Shown piece by piece: positions 22,073 through 32,716 of a DNA stretch of 64,000 nt. The position numbers were made by a program, and so were the translations under genes. How positions within the stretch are numbered: position 1 is the first letter of the stretch; each line of letters opens with the position of its first letter. The notes under the pieces were generated by a model, which saw only the letters and a program-made list of their open reading frames with translations, was not told the origin of the DNA and made no database searches. Origin of the DNA: Talaromyces rugulosus (taxonomy: Eukaryota; Ascomycota; Eurotiomycetes; Eurotiales; Trichocomaceae); NCBI RefSeq assembly GCF_013368755.1, contig NC_049561.1:1426001-1490000 (forward strand), written 5' to 3'.

Positions 22073-23875
22073 TTAAAGCGAAACGTCAAGCACCAAGCTC
22101 ACGTCCCGGACCTGGGTGCCGGCAAGGTCTTCGAGAACTGGTATCAAATCGAGCAACTCGTTGTCATGAGCGTCTGAAAACCAGCTGCTGATAGGAATGG
22201 CGTGTTGAGGGTGGAATATGTACGAGGTAGGTGAGTTATCAATAATAATAGTCTCCCGAAGGTCACGGCCAACTTGCGACAGGTCCTTGATGGCTGTTAG
22301 TTCACCTGTTCGGCTTTCGATTTCGTCGCTAGTGAGAAAACTGACCTTGACATAGTTACCCTGGTGGTTATAGCAGCTGTCTCTAAACAGGCGGTGGTGG
22401 ACAACATTGTGAATGTCCAGTTGATCAAGCAATGGATCGCCGTACTGTGGAAGATTAGTAGCTGGTATTTAAACGAGTCGAGAATAGTCTAACCTTTGAA
22501 ACTGATGCTGTAAAAACAACGACTTCGTATAATTCGCCCACTCGTTTCATAAACTGATCGACGCCCGGTCTTTTGATCACGTAGATGTTATGCCACTGGC
22601 CTTCTATTTCGACAGGAATAGTAAAGTCGGCTCGCTCGAGGACCTGTTTCATCATGTTAGGAGAACCAACGCGCGGTCAGATAGGCTAGTGAATACATAC
22701 CTTGAAGCTACTATGAACAAGTGTTTCATCCAAGTCAAGAATCAGACATTTGCGGCCGTCCAAGTGTGGCAGCGGAGGCGGAAGGAGCCATATATTTTGT
22801 TTCCCAGGTGTTGTTGGAGGTCCCGGCAAATAAACATCAGGAGGCGGCGGCTGAGGAGGAGGAGGAGCAACATCTTGAGTTGGTACCGGATCTTCCTCCT
22901 CTTCGCTGGAAGGAATGGGTGCATCGGGGATGGGGACGTCGCGGTCGTCTTGCGACTGACCAGGCGTAGATTCCGGCTGAATTTCGTCTCCGCTTCCATC
23001 TTTTTTACTGAGTGACAAATCGCTGGGCACATTCACAGGCTGTTTATTCGATGGCTCACTTCTAGGCGCTGTGGCGTGTTCTCCGGCCAAGTCAGATCTA
23101 CCCTCGGCGACGGGCAGTATGTTTGGCTGCTCCTGAGTCTCTTCTGCGTGAGGCGGATTGGCAGCGGATTCCCCTGTCTTCTCGTTGAGAAGCTGATGGT
23201 CCTTGGATTCAGCCGTGCTCGACTCAGCGGCGCTGATGTCGACCTTTTCACTCGGAGGCTGTCGCGCCGGCGGCGGCAGTCTGGTTTCTGCTCTCTTTGC
23301 AGGAAGATCTGGGTCTTCGTTATCCGGCTCGGAAGTGCTGCAGCAATTCAGAATGGACAGAAACCTCGAAGTCGATTTGGGCTTCCTCTCGGGCCTGAGG
23401 TAGCGGTCTTCGTCTGGGGTGGCTGGTTTTGCATGCATGTTTTCTTCCTGGTCGTTTCGCTGGGACCGCCTGCTGCTCGCCTTGCTGCGATCTCTCCGTC
23501 GTTTCGTCAGATTGGTGCGCGAGTTTGCTAACGTGTTGGATTCATCCTGGGCGGTTTCGGTGGTCATGTCGGACGACTGCTGCTTGCTTCCTCGCGACGA
23601 CGTCCTCGATGGGACCAACAAGAGCGAGCGCTTCTTCTTGGGCTTGTCTAATGGCGGGCGTGACTGGGTGTTTTCAGGGAGCGAGGAAGATTGGACGACA
23701 GCGATCCCATCGTCTGATGGGTGAGGTTGCGCTTGAATCAGCTCGTCGGCGGGGGCATTGTCCGGGCCTGGGAGGGATATTATGTTAGAAGAGGCGGTCG
23801 CAGAATAGTATGGCACTCAAGGGAGAAGAGAACGGAGAGCTCACCGTGATCGGGAGGCCCTGCAATGGTCGCCAT
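22073..23875 (-). CDS. psr1: PSR1/SCP-type HAD phosphatase (FCP1 homology domain)
   Basis: Minus-strand exons are 23845-23875, 22701-23767, 22494-22643, 22346-22444 and 22073-22285, giving 519 residues. The long N-terminal part (about 345 residues) is polar and disordered. It contains a FLSILNCCS motif near residue 146-154 that resembles the palmitoylated CC motif at the extreme N-terminus of yeast Psr1. The catalytic NIF/FCP1 domain begins with DLDETLVHS (nucleophile Asp355, Asp357), then [50 protein letters not shown] and [14 protein letters not shown]. Yeast Psr1/Psr2 are plasma-membrane Ser/Thr phosphatases for sodium and general stress responses. Intron 4 (22286-22345) is 60 nt, in frame and stop-free, so retention would add 20 residues; homology favours removal. 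Confidence 0.9.
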
Positions 23876-24596
23876 GGGACCAGTGGTATGTCAACTCCTG
23901 AGCTGACTGGCGATGCTGGGATGGGTGTTTTTGGGGGCGGGCGGAAAGGGAGCTGTTTCGTTGGAGGCAGAGAGCCGCGCGAGGGGACAGCAGCAGCAGC
24001 AACACGCACGACCTCGCGTGGAAGACCGAGGAGTAGCTCAAAGGACGCTGGGCACACAAACACAGAGAGTGAGTGCTGGCTGGAGGAGTGGTTCTGTTCT
24101 TCAGGCAGAGATGCAGCAGGTTCGCAGCCAGCGCGGGTTGAACGAAGGTTATTCGGTCGCGCCTCCTGGTTCGGCGGGTACGGCTCTAACTAGCTCTCCC
24201 GCGCGGACGCTCTGGGCGGGATCGAGCCCTGATTCGAAAATAATTAATAGTAGTAGTAATTAGTTGTGTGTAGTCTAGTGCTACGTTGCTAGGCTTAGCC
24301 TGGCAAATGCCAGGGTCTCCTATCGGATGCGTTGCCTTTGTGACTTGTGCTCGGGGGATGCGTTTCTAATAGTATGCTTATCTAGCGCCGCCAGCTGTGT
24401 CACCCTGGGTGTATTTTTATTGTTCTAGATACGTAGTACATAGATACTAGACGATCTGGGCCGCACGAGATATGATCGAATTAAGTACTCCGTATTCCGT
24501 ATTCGGATTCTCTTTTGCTTTCCCAGAGAGGACTCCGCAATCTGGTCCATGTTGCCGAGCGCCAGTCGCAGGGCAGAAGTGCGCCTTGCCGCTGTG

Positions 24597-24805
24597 ATTG
24601 GCACCTCACATCTCAACTCATATGATCAGAGGGTAAACGGATAAATAACCAAAATCTCATCACATCCAAAAAAGTCTGGGCCCCGAAGCGGCGGTAAACC
24701 ATTGGCTACGAACAGCCCAGGTGGGGGGAGCTCTATGCTGCGATTGGCTAATCGCGTGGGCGACATCGAAATTAGGCGCCCCGCTCGACGCTGCCCTGCG
24801 ATTGG
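24597..24805 (-). promoter_or_regulatory. cluster of four CCAAT boxes
   Basis: ATTGG (CCAAT on the minus strand) occurs at 24597-24601, 24701-24705, 24743-24747 and 24801-24805, all in the same orientation. Two share the longer context GCGATTGGC. Same-orientation clusters within 210 bp suggest binding by the CCAAT-binding (Hap/Hap-like) complex; which of the two divergent genes uses them is unclear. Confidence 0.4.
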
Positions 24806-25332
24806 CGGATCCAGCACACCGCCTCCAGGGCCAGTTTGCTCTGTTTGCTCTGTAATGCTCTATACACGAGTATTATTGATATAAGAATCATTTGTGACTG
24901 AGTAACTAAGTACTTGGCTGCTGCCAATTCCTACTATTATCGTTATTACAGGACTATCTCGCTGCTTGAGACAGTATGAATGATGGATTGGTCCTTTTAT
25001 CCCGGTCTCATTGAATTGACAGAACAGCCCTGTTTTGTATTATTCTCTATTCCATTATCATTATTGTTAAGCAGTTCTTGGTGATCGCAGCTTCCCCGCA
25101 TCGCATGCTTCCTCCCGCATATTAGTTACTATGTATTATTTACTATCCCCTGTGATTACCACTTGCCAGAACCGATGCAGAGTGACTTTATCAATTCCTA
25201 ATTGTTTACTTGTTTAATTGTTTAATCATCCAATACCAATTTCTGAATCTTGTCCATTATTTACTGACATCTATCGCACCGTCCTGCTGCTGCTTCTTTG
25301 CTGCTGTTTCTAGGCACGTGCTCGGTCATGGC

Positions 25333-25338
25333 CCGAGG
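25333..25338 (-). promoter_or_regulatory. FarA/FarB-type fatty-acid response hexamer
   Basis: CCGAGG at 25333-25338 is the reverse complement of CCTCGG, the core bound by the Aspergillus fatty-acid regulators FarA and FarB. It is 276 bp before the start of a peroxisomal fatty-acyl transporter, a logical target. A six-base match can occur by chance. Confidence 0.3.
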
Positions 25339-25613
25339 TTCTTCACATGCCGGATCGACGTCACTGCCATCCGCGACGCCTGAGGACCATCGACCACCAA
25401 ACACCACCACACCTATACCTATCACCGTTCCAAAATAACCACTTTATCTCTCTCTCTCTTATTTTCCCCACCAACTGCGTCTTGAAGCGTAGCGTCAAGG
25501 CATTCTCCAAATCCGCGAACGAGAGCATGCCGAGAGCCTCCTTCGACCCTGTGCGGTCATTCCACGGATAAACTGGCAACTTGTCTTCTTCCATAACCCG
25601 GGACTCATCCATC

Positions 25614-28166
25614 ATGGCCGCTCAATCGACCCTTCAGAGACCGAATGACCCTCTCGTGGGCCTCTTCCGCCGCTACGCCCAACTACTCCGCGCCCGCGTC
25701 CAACGATCGTCCAAAACCGGTAAACTGATCGCGACAATTGCTTTGCTAATATCCATAATCGCCTCCAGCTATGGCGGCTACTCCTGGTTTCGAAGGCAGT
25801 CCACGGAGCATGTTCAGGGCAGGCGAATGCTACGGCGGAACTCGGGTCTTCGAGGGAAGGATGGGTCGAGAATCATCTACGTTCCGTACAAAGACAACCT
25901 CACTTCCAAAGTGACCATCCACCCAACGAAACCCACTACATTTGATGCGCATCGCCGCTTGTTCCTGAATCCTCCGCGTGCAGCTCGTCGAGGCGACGAG
26001 GATGCGGTTTCCCAAATACCCCCGCTGACGACCAAGCCCGGCTTGAATCTTGCTTTCCTACACCAGTTCCTGAGCCTGATGAGCATCATGATCCCAAGGT
26101 GGCACTCCAAGGAGACTGGTCTGTTGATGAGCCATGGTGTTTTCCTTTTGTTGAGGACTTACCTGTCTCTGCTCGTTGCACGTTTGGACGGCGAGATTGT
26201 TCGCGATCTGGTTGCCGGAAAGGGACGCGCCTTCAGCTGGGGTCTGCTCAAATGGTGCAGTATCGGAACGCTCGCCTCTTACACAAACGCTATGATCCAT
26301 TTCTTCCAGTCCAAGATATCCATCGCCTTCCGAACCCGCCTCACGAGGTATATTCATGATCTGTATCTGAACGAGAATATGAACTATTACAAATTGGCCA
26401 ATCTGGATGGTGCCGTCGGCCAGGGTGCCGATCAGTTCATCACCCAGGACTTGACCCTCTTCTGCGCCTCTGCAGCTGGCCTGACCTCCTCTCTGGGGAA
26501 ACCTACCGTCGATTTGATCTTCTTCACATACCAACTCTACCGGGGCCTAGGACCTCTCGCCTTGACTGGTATCCTGAGTGGCTATTTCACAACAGCCACC
26601 GTTCTGCGCAGACTCTCGCCACCGTTTGGAAAATTGAAGGCTGTCGAGGGCAAGCGGGAGGGCGATTTCAGAGGACTGCACTCGCGACTGTTGGCAAACG
26701 CCGAAGAAATTGCATTCTACGGCGGTGCAGACATCGAAAAAGTGTTTTTGGCTAAGAGCTTTAAAGATCTACAACGGTGGATGAAAGGTATCTACAGTCT
26801 CAAAATCCGCTACAATATGATGGAGGACATGATCCTCAAGTACGTTTGGTCAGCCTTTGGATACCTCATGACTTCCATACCTATTTTCCTTCCCGCATGG
26901 GGCGGAGTCGTCGACACAAAAGAGCGAGGTGATTTGTCTGATAATGGCGGCCGAGAGAGGGGTCGGATGAAGGACTTTATCACCAATAAACGTCTGATGT
27001 TGTCTCTCGCCGATGCTGGAGGCCGAATGATGTACAGTATCAAAGATATCTCAGAGCTGGCTGGCTACACATCTCGTGTCTACACACTGGTCTCTACATT
27101 GCACAGAGTGCATGCTAATGCCTATTACCAACCGCGTGGTAGCCATCCGGAGCTGTACTCGTTATCGGATGTCCAAGGAACCATTCACAGTGGATTTGAC
27201 GGTGTGCGTCTTGAGCATGTTCCTGTCGTTGCGCCATCCCTTTACCCTCAAGGGGGTGACGAGCTGATCGAATCCCTCGCCTTTATCGTCCACTCTGGCG
27301 ACCACCTCCTCGTCTCAGGTCCCAACGGTGTCGGAAAGTCGTCTATTTCACGCATCGTTGCCGGACTGTGGCCCGTCTATCGTGGATTGGTGAGCCGACC
27401 CCGAGGCTTTGGCATGGACGGGATCATGTTTTTGCCTCAACGGCCGTATTTGAGTATTGGCACCTTGCGTGATCAGGTTATCTATCCTCACAGTGCAATG
27501 GAAATGCACGAAAATGGCCGAACAGATGCAGAACTCGGTCGAATCCTAGAGGAAGTGCATCTTGGGTATCTCCCCGACCGGGAAGGTGGCTGGGACTGTC
27601 GAAAGGAGTGGAAAGACGTTTTGAGCGGTGGCGAGAAGCAACGCATGGCATTCGCGAGACTTTTATACCACGAGCCGCGATATGCTTTCATTGACGAAGG
27701 CACTTCGGCCGTATCTTCCGATGTAGAGGGCCTCTTATATGAACGATCAAAGGAAAAAGGCATCACACTGATCACCATTTCCACGCGTGCCTCTCTCAAG
27801 AAATACCACACCTTCCAGCTGACCCTCGGTCTTGGAATGTCTGGGGAAGAGTGGGAGTTTGACCGAATCGGCACGGAGAAGGAGAAGATGGGAGTCGAGA
27901 AAGAGCTCCAGGAGCTACGAAAGCGTCTGGACAACGTTGAAAACTGGAAGCTTCGCAGAGAGGAAATTGAGAGCGAGTTGGCCAAGGTGTTTGTCGCTGG
28001 GGGCGAGCTTGCGCCGCCGCCATACGAAGAAGCCTCAGAAGAGACGTCAGCAGAGGCCCCAGCAGAGGCCGCAGAAACCCCAGAAGAGACGTCAGTAGAG
28101 GCTTCAGAGGACGCCCCAGAAGACGCTTCAGTAGAGGTCCCAACGGAGGCTGCGAGCGAGTTGTGA
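25614..28166 (+). CDS. peroxisomal ABCD half-transporter (PXA/ALDP family)
   Basis: Single exon, 850 residues, the size of yeast Pxa1 (870) and Pxa2 (853). A first membrane segment (IATIALLISIIASSYGG) lies near residue 43. The ALD transmembrane domain contains the family EAA-like loop NAEEIAFYGG near residue 362. The NBD has Walker A GPNGVGKSS (about 569), signature LSGGEKQR (about 670), Walker B YAFIDEG and the ALD-specific GTSAVSSDVEGLLYE. Pxa1/Pxa2-type proteins dimerise in the peroxisome membrane to import long-chain acyl-CoA for beta-oxidation; I cannot decide which paralogue this is. The last ~45 residues are an acidic Glu/Ala/Ser/Thr repeat not typical of the family. A FarA/FarB-type hexamer lies upstream. 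Confidence 0.93.
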   Translation: MAAQSTLQRPNDPLVGLFRRYAQLLRARVQRSSKTGKLIATIALLISIIASSYGGYSWFRRQSTEHVQGRRMLRRNSGLRGKDGSRIIYVPYKDNLTSKVTIHPTKPTTFDAHRRLFLNPPRAARRGDEDAVSQIPPLTTKPGLNLAFLHQFLSLMSIMIPRWHSKETGLLMSHGVFLLLRTYLSLLVARLDGEIVRDLVAGKGRAFSWGLLKWCSIGTLASYTNAMIHFFQSKISIAFRTRLTRYIHDLYLNENMNYYKLANLDGAVGQGADQFITQDLTLFCASAAGLTSSLGKPTVDLIFFTYQLYRGLGPLALTGILSGYFTTATVLRRLSPPFGKLKAVEGKREGDFRGLHSRLLANAEEIAFYGGADIEKVFLAKSFKDLQRWMKGIYSLKIRYNMMEDMILKYVWSAFGYLMTSIPIFLPAWGGVVDTKERGDLSDNGGRERGRMKDFITNKRLMLSLADAGGRMMYSIKDISELAGYTSRVYTLVSTLHRVHANAYYQPRGSHPELYSLSDVQGTIHSGFDGVRLEHVPVVAPSLYPQGGDELIESLAFIVHSGDHLLVSGPNGVGKSSISRIVAGLWPVYRGLVSRPRGFGMDGIMFLPQRPYLSIGTLRDQVIYPHSAMEMHENGRTDAELGRILEEVHLGYLPDREGGWDCRKEWKDVLSGGEKQRMAFARLLYHEPRYAFIDEGTSAVSSDVEGLLYERSKEKGITLITISTRASLKKYHTFQLTLGLGMSGEEWEFDRIGTEKEKMGVEKELQELRKRLDNVENWKLRREEIESELAKVFVAGGELAPPPYEEASEETSAEAPAEAAETPEETSVEASEDAPEDASVEVPTEAASEL

Positions 28167-28691
28167 ATAATTTAGTTGTTTTGACAGCCCAGTATATCTG
28201 AAAGATGGCAGCTGTGATAACGCTAGATGTGTAAACACTTGCCTCTGATATCTACTTGTGTAAATATGAAATACAATACCCAATTTTGAGCTCTTTTATA
28301 CAGCAACAATCTTATCTACAAAAAAAAATATTATTGTAGTGCGAATCCTACTTAATAGAGGTTATTCTAAAGGCGGTGAGCAACCAGGATTGTTTGCTGT
28401 TATTCTGCCGCGCATCAACTATTTCCATTACATGCATTACAATCAACATGCAAACAGACATTATCCTGCAAACTGAATGACAAACAAGCACAAGCTGGCA
28501 TCAAACACAAAAAGATACAGCTATGTGACCTATCTAGGTGTATTTTTGGTCATATCTCTCTCTCTGTCGCAGAGGAAATCCTTTATAGGGTCCACATTTG
28601 GGCCGCCTCCACTGGTTATTTCTTGACATCCAGTCTGACGGTTTCCATTTATTCTTTCTTTTTTTTTCAATTTCAGTTAAAATCCAAAAAA
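28167..28691. other. intergenic
   Basis: About 525 bp between two plus-strand genes: 3' region of the ABC transporter and promoter of the Clr2-like gene. Nothing else is seen. Confidence 0.4.
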
Positions 28692-31068
28692 ATGGAAGAA
28701 TCATTTGAAGTGGTTCCCCTCCCACCGAGCCATTTCGGCGACGGCAGCAGGAATGCCTGGCCAAAGGAGCAGTACTGGCAGCAAACTGATGATCGACTCT
28801 ATCGCCAGAAGCTGGCCACGATGTGGATGCAAAAGTCGGGGAAGCTTGTTAGAGGTTTGTTTCTTTTTCTTTCCTCAAAAAAAATTCCCCGGTAGATAGT
28901 CGGCGATGTTGGCTTTATAATGTTTCATATGTTTTAATGGTCGATTGCTTATATCCTATTATATTTCTGTATTACGTTTCACCTTTTATGTGCTAATAAA
29001 AACCAGGTGAACAATACATTCTCGACAGACTCCCCGATGGCTACGCACTCCTGAAACGGCCACGGTTCAGCTCCCCCGATATCGTAAGTCCACCATGCCC
29101 GCACAAAATGTATTTTTTTTCCTTTCTGCTAAACTTGAATAGTGGGACAAGTTTGTCTATGGGCATCCCTCTGGCGCTTGCTTCAACTCGCCAAACCAGT
29201 TTTTCCCTCATTTCTCCTGGTTAATGAAAGGCCAACAAAGCTCATGCCCGTGTGAATGCTGTAAAAAAACAAAACAACCTGGCCGTAGACCCGCTGGTCC
29301 TAAACCAGTAATAGGTAATTAGCTATAAAATCTTTCTTTACTTACTACGAGCCGAGCTGACTTTCTTCTACTAGTCCCTATGCAGAGTTCTCGAGGAAGG
29401 CCATTGAAGAACCCCAAGGCTCTGCCTCAAAGGGGACCCACAGATCCTGAAGGGGTTCCGGATGTCTTTCGAGAAGCAATCGCCAAGCTCAAAAGGCTGG
29501 GAGAGATCGACGAGCCAATATACGAACACCAAAGCATGGATTGGCGAGCAGGAAACAAACCAATTCGAGAGAACATCGTCCGGCTCGGTTTACAGAGTTC
29601 GTACGTGCCTCGAGTTGGAGAGGTAGTCTTATGGATGCCGCAACTTGACGGCGAGCTTCGCTACGACGATAGAACTGGGATCTATCGAAAATTTTCAAGC
29701 AGAACAAGCCGGTTTACGGATATCCCCAAGTGGAGAGCCGGTACTATCGGGCAGGCGCCGGATAAAGACCCTGTGCTCCTGGAGGACCTGATCGAGCCAA
29801 CCTCGAAGGAATGGGCTGTCAACTACTCTGGATTCCGCGTCGAGACCTTTCCAGACCCAAACAGTGATGAGAAAAGCTCTTCGCTGCAATATTCATATAT
29901 TCATATTCATCTCCTTCGCCCGTTCTACTCGTGGCCAGTATGGCTCGCGAATATACCAGAAAAGGACTGGCACCCGTCAATAAAACATGCCATGACGGTC
30001 ATGTCCTCTCTTTCACTAGTCGACAAATACCGGTTTAGCGGTGAATGGCCTGATGCATCCATCGACTGCCGCGGGATATTTCTAGGCCCGGAAATGATCA
30101 TTGTCGGCGACGCTGTGCGTCTGAAGCCTGCAGGAGCCTCGCTAGAAACAATAGACAACCTACCAGCCGTGACAGACGTCATGGTAATCGACCAAATTCA
30201 GTTCAGACTCATCTCCTGCATCGACGACACCCAACAATCCCCACTCCTCGCCGAGAAACATCAAGTGCGTGTGCGCGGAAAAGTCTACACTCTTTCACCC
30301 ATGCGCGCCTATCGCGAACCAGGCGAGTATGCCCCTCCGCCTCTGGGTCGGCACGAGGTCATCAATGCCTTTCAGCAGACAAGCATGACGGAATACGGGC
30401 CCTGGTATCGAGCGCACAAGATCGGCACGTCGGTCGAGGTCTCGCAGGACATGATCATCGGACGCTGCTACGAACCCTCGGCCATGGAGCTCGTCTTTGG
30501 CAAAACAGCGCTAAACTTTGATCTTGCCGGCATGCTGGCCAGCCGGGACTGGGCTCGTAGGGCCGACAATCGACTGCCCGACGGCCAGCACTGGTTCTGG
30601 GCGGACTACCGCACACAAGCCCTCGGAATCGACACGCTGAACGGCGAAGATGTCGGACGCTACTCGGACGCGCGCAACTGCAAGATGTGGAAAGCCATTC
30701 TCAATATCCTGGATGGCACGGCTTCCAAGAGCGACTACGATGCTGCCAAACTACCTCGCAGGGCCGGCCGGCCCTCGACGACGACCAAGGACAAATCGCA
30801 GTTTTCCGAGATTGGCAAGATGAGCTCTCTCGTCACCAGCGGGCTGCACATGGATACCAGCGCGAATGTGAGCTCGATCGAGGATTCGGATTCATCCTCC
30901 AACGACGAAGACGGGACGATGGCGATCGAGTACGGTCCTAAATATTCTGGGATCAGAAACGACAATACTAATAACGAGTCCGACACGCAATGGGATTTTT
31001 CGATTGCCCTTCCTATTCGAGGCGGTTCTGAATCTCCTCAAAAGGGAAAGCGTCCTAGATTAAGTTAG
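28692..31068 (+). CDS. clr2: Clr2-type transcription-silencing protein
   Basis: Exons are 28692-28854, 29007-29083, 29143-29314 and 29375-31068, giving 701 residues. The N-terminal part has the Clr2 silencing-domain pattern: LPDGYALLKRPR, GHPSGACFNSPNQFFPHFSWL and a Cys cluster SCPCECCKK near residue 120. Next comes the middle signature VRLGLQSSYVPRVGEVVLW with WRAGTIGQ, and the Clr2 C-terminal domain (MIIVGDAVRLKP, DVMVIDQIQFRLI, VRGKVYTLSPMRAY, then GTSVEVSQDMIIGRCYEPSAMEL). In fission yeast Clr2 is part of the SHREC histone-deacetylase/remodeler complex that silences heterochromatin. The nuclear role here is inferred from the family. The tail is Ser/Asp-rich with a final basic KGKRPRLS. 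Confidence 0.85.
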
Positions 31069-31246
31069 ATTTTTCGATTTAAGCTTTTTTTTTTTTTTTT
31101 TGGATAGGCTTCTAGTATATGTTTTGGTTTACTTCGATTTAGTGGGCGTCCTGTGGATACTCAAGGTACTGGTGTTTGATAGAAGCGACAACATATATTC
31201 ATATTTAATATTATAAACATACTCAAAGACTGCCTATATATACGTC

Positions 31247-32468
31247 CTAGTAAGTCCTTTCAACAACCTCTCTCGCAAAATCAGCAAAAGTCTTGCCCGC
31301 CTGAACCTCCTCGTTCAGATTCGGCTGCGTGAAAACCGCCAACGTATTCCTGGCAATCTTCCCTGTCGCCGTTGTTGTTTTGGCTCCACGCACAAAATGC
31401 GGCACGGCTCGAAATTTTCCTTGAGTGATCAATTCCAAAGCCTCACCGGTCTGGAAAGCAAGACAATCCTTGGGGATATTCACCTTGACGATTTCCCCTG
31501 TACGTGATCGAATGTATAGGCCAGCTTGCGGGTCGGGAGATGAAGGGAGCTCCGGAAGCGGGCTTGTGGAATCAGAGTTCTTGGGAGGGTTGGCTGCTTC
31601 ATCGACGAACATGGCAGATGTGAGGCCAGTGAGACAGCCGTGGTCGACGTGCGTGGCGCACCAGTCGTCTTCTTGCTGCTCGTTTTTGGTCTCATCTCCT
31701 TGATCGGTAGTAGTAATAGTAGCAGAGGAGGAATCATCGGCAGGAAAGTAGTGCAGCAGACGCGCCTTTGTGGTGAGACTCGTCTTGACTACATGCTCCA
31801 GATAGCCCTCCTGGTAGCCATCAATATTGGCCAGCGCATATCGATCGCATGCTCGCGCGACAAGGCCCGCCGTGTCGATGATGAGCGAGCACAAATCTTG
31901 CACATTCGTACGAAACGAATCAAATTTTTCCGGTGGCGGCCATATATTAGGTGCCGTGTACTGTGGGAAATCTGGGAAATCGTCTGCGGGGGCATTTTGT
32001 AGTTCGCTGTTTTGGTAAAATGCGCAGTTGATATAGTACGAGCCTTTGAGGGTGTCAAAGTGGCCGGAGCGAAGTGTTTCTTTGCCGCACGACCAGCCAA
32101 CGAGGTATTTTGATTCTGGGCTTTCCAGGTTTTCTTTGTTTGTTAGTTTGTATATTTGACTAGATGTGGTGGTTGGTAATTACTTAGTTCGTGCTCAGAT
32201 AAAGCGGCCAGATGGGATGAATTCGAGAGAACACGGGCTCGCAGATCTTTGAACTTGGCTGGCAAGTCCTTGACGATAATTATTCCCAAAGATGAAGGTC
32301 CAAAAGCCCCGGTCAATGTTTCAAAAGAGACAGCTCCTGCAGATGAATACTGATATGTCAGTAGACCGGACTTGGAGTATGATTGATTTATGATTGCCCC
32401 TCACCTGTAATCAGGTCCTGCAAACTAACCACTACAGGGTCGGCCTGAACCACCCGCGTCTCGGTCAT
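31247..32468 (-). CDS. 2-oxoglutarate/Fe(II)-dependent oxygenase family protein
   Basis: Minus-strand exons are 32405-32468, 32184-32336 and 31247-32133, giving 367 residues. The facial-triad metal ligands fit H-x-D in THVDHGCLTGL and the distal His in VPHFVRG. The co-substrate-binding Arg-x-Thr/Ser is RNT in KIARNTLAVF. The N-terminal half (SSLGIIIVKDLP, NIWPPPEKFDSFR) follows the isopenicillin-N-synthase-like fold of plant and fungal 2OG oxygenases. Such enzymes hydroxylate or desaturate small molecules in the cytosol; the substrate is unknown. The proteins of this type are also found outside secondary-metabolite clusters, and the neighbours here are housekeeping genes. An Asp/Glu/Thr-rich insertion lies just before the H-x-D motif. 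Confidence 0.75.
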
Positions 32469-32716
32469 GACTGTTGTTGTTGTTGCGATATACCACGAGT
32501 TTTTCTGGTAGTCGACAAAGAAACAAGTAGAGAAAAGTGAGGCTCAAGAGGAGAAGAAGATTCGGCGGGGCTCATTCGGCGGCTATCAACGGCTCGGCAG
32601 GCCCCGGCCGTCGTAACATCTTGGAACTTTCTTGCACATTGCAATATAATTGATTATTTGTATTACATCCTATTGTACATTGTCGTTAAAAATAGAAGAC
32701 CTCCTACAATACAATC
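32469..32716. other. short intergenic region
   Basis: About 250 bp between two minus-strand genes: promoter of the oxygenase and 3' end of the lysyl-tRNA synthetase gene. Nothing else is seen. Confidence 0.4.

Larger units (their letters stand above)
23876..25613. other. 1.7-kb divergent promoter region (phosphatase / ABC transporter)
   Basis: No gene is supported. Four CCAAT boxes and a FarA/FarB-type hexamer are listed separately. CT-rich leader sequence and short upstream ATGs precede the ABC transporter start at 25614. Confidence 0.5.
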
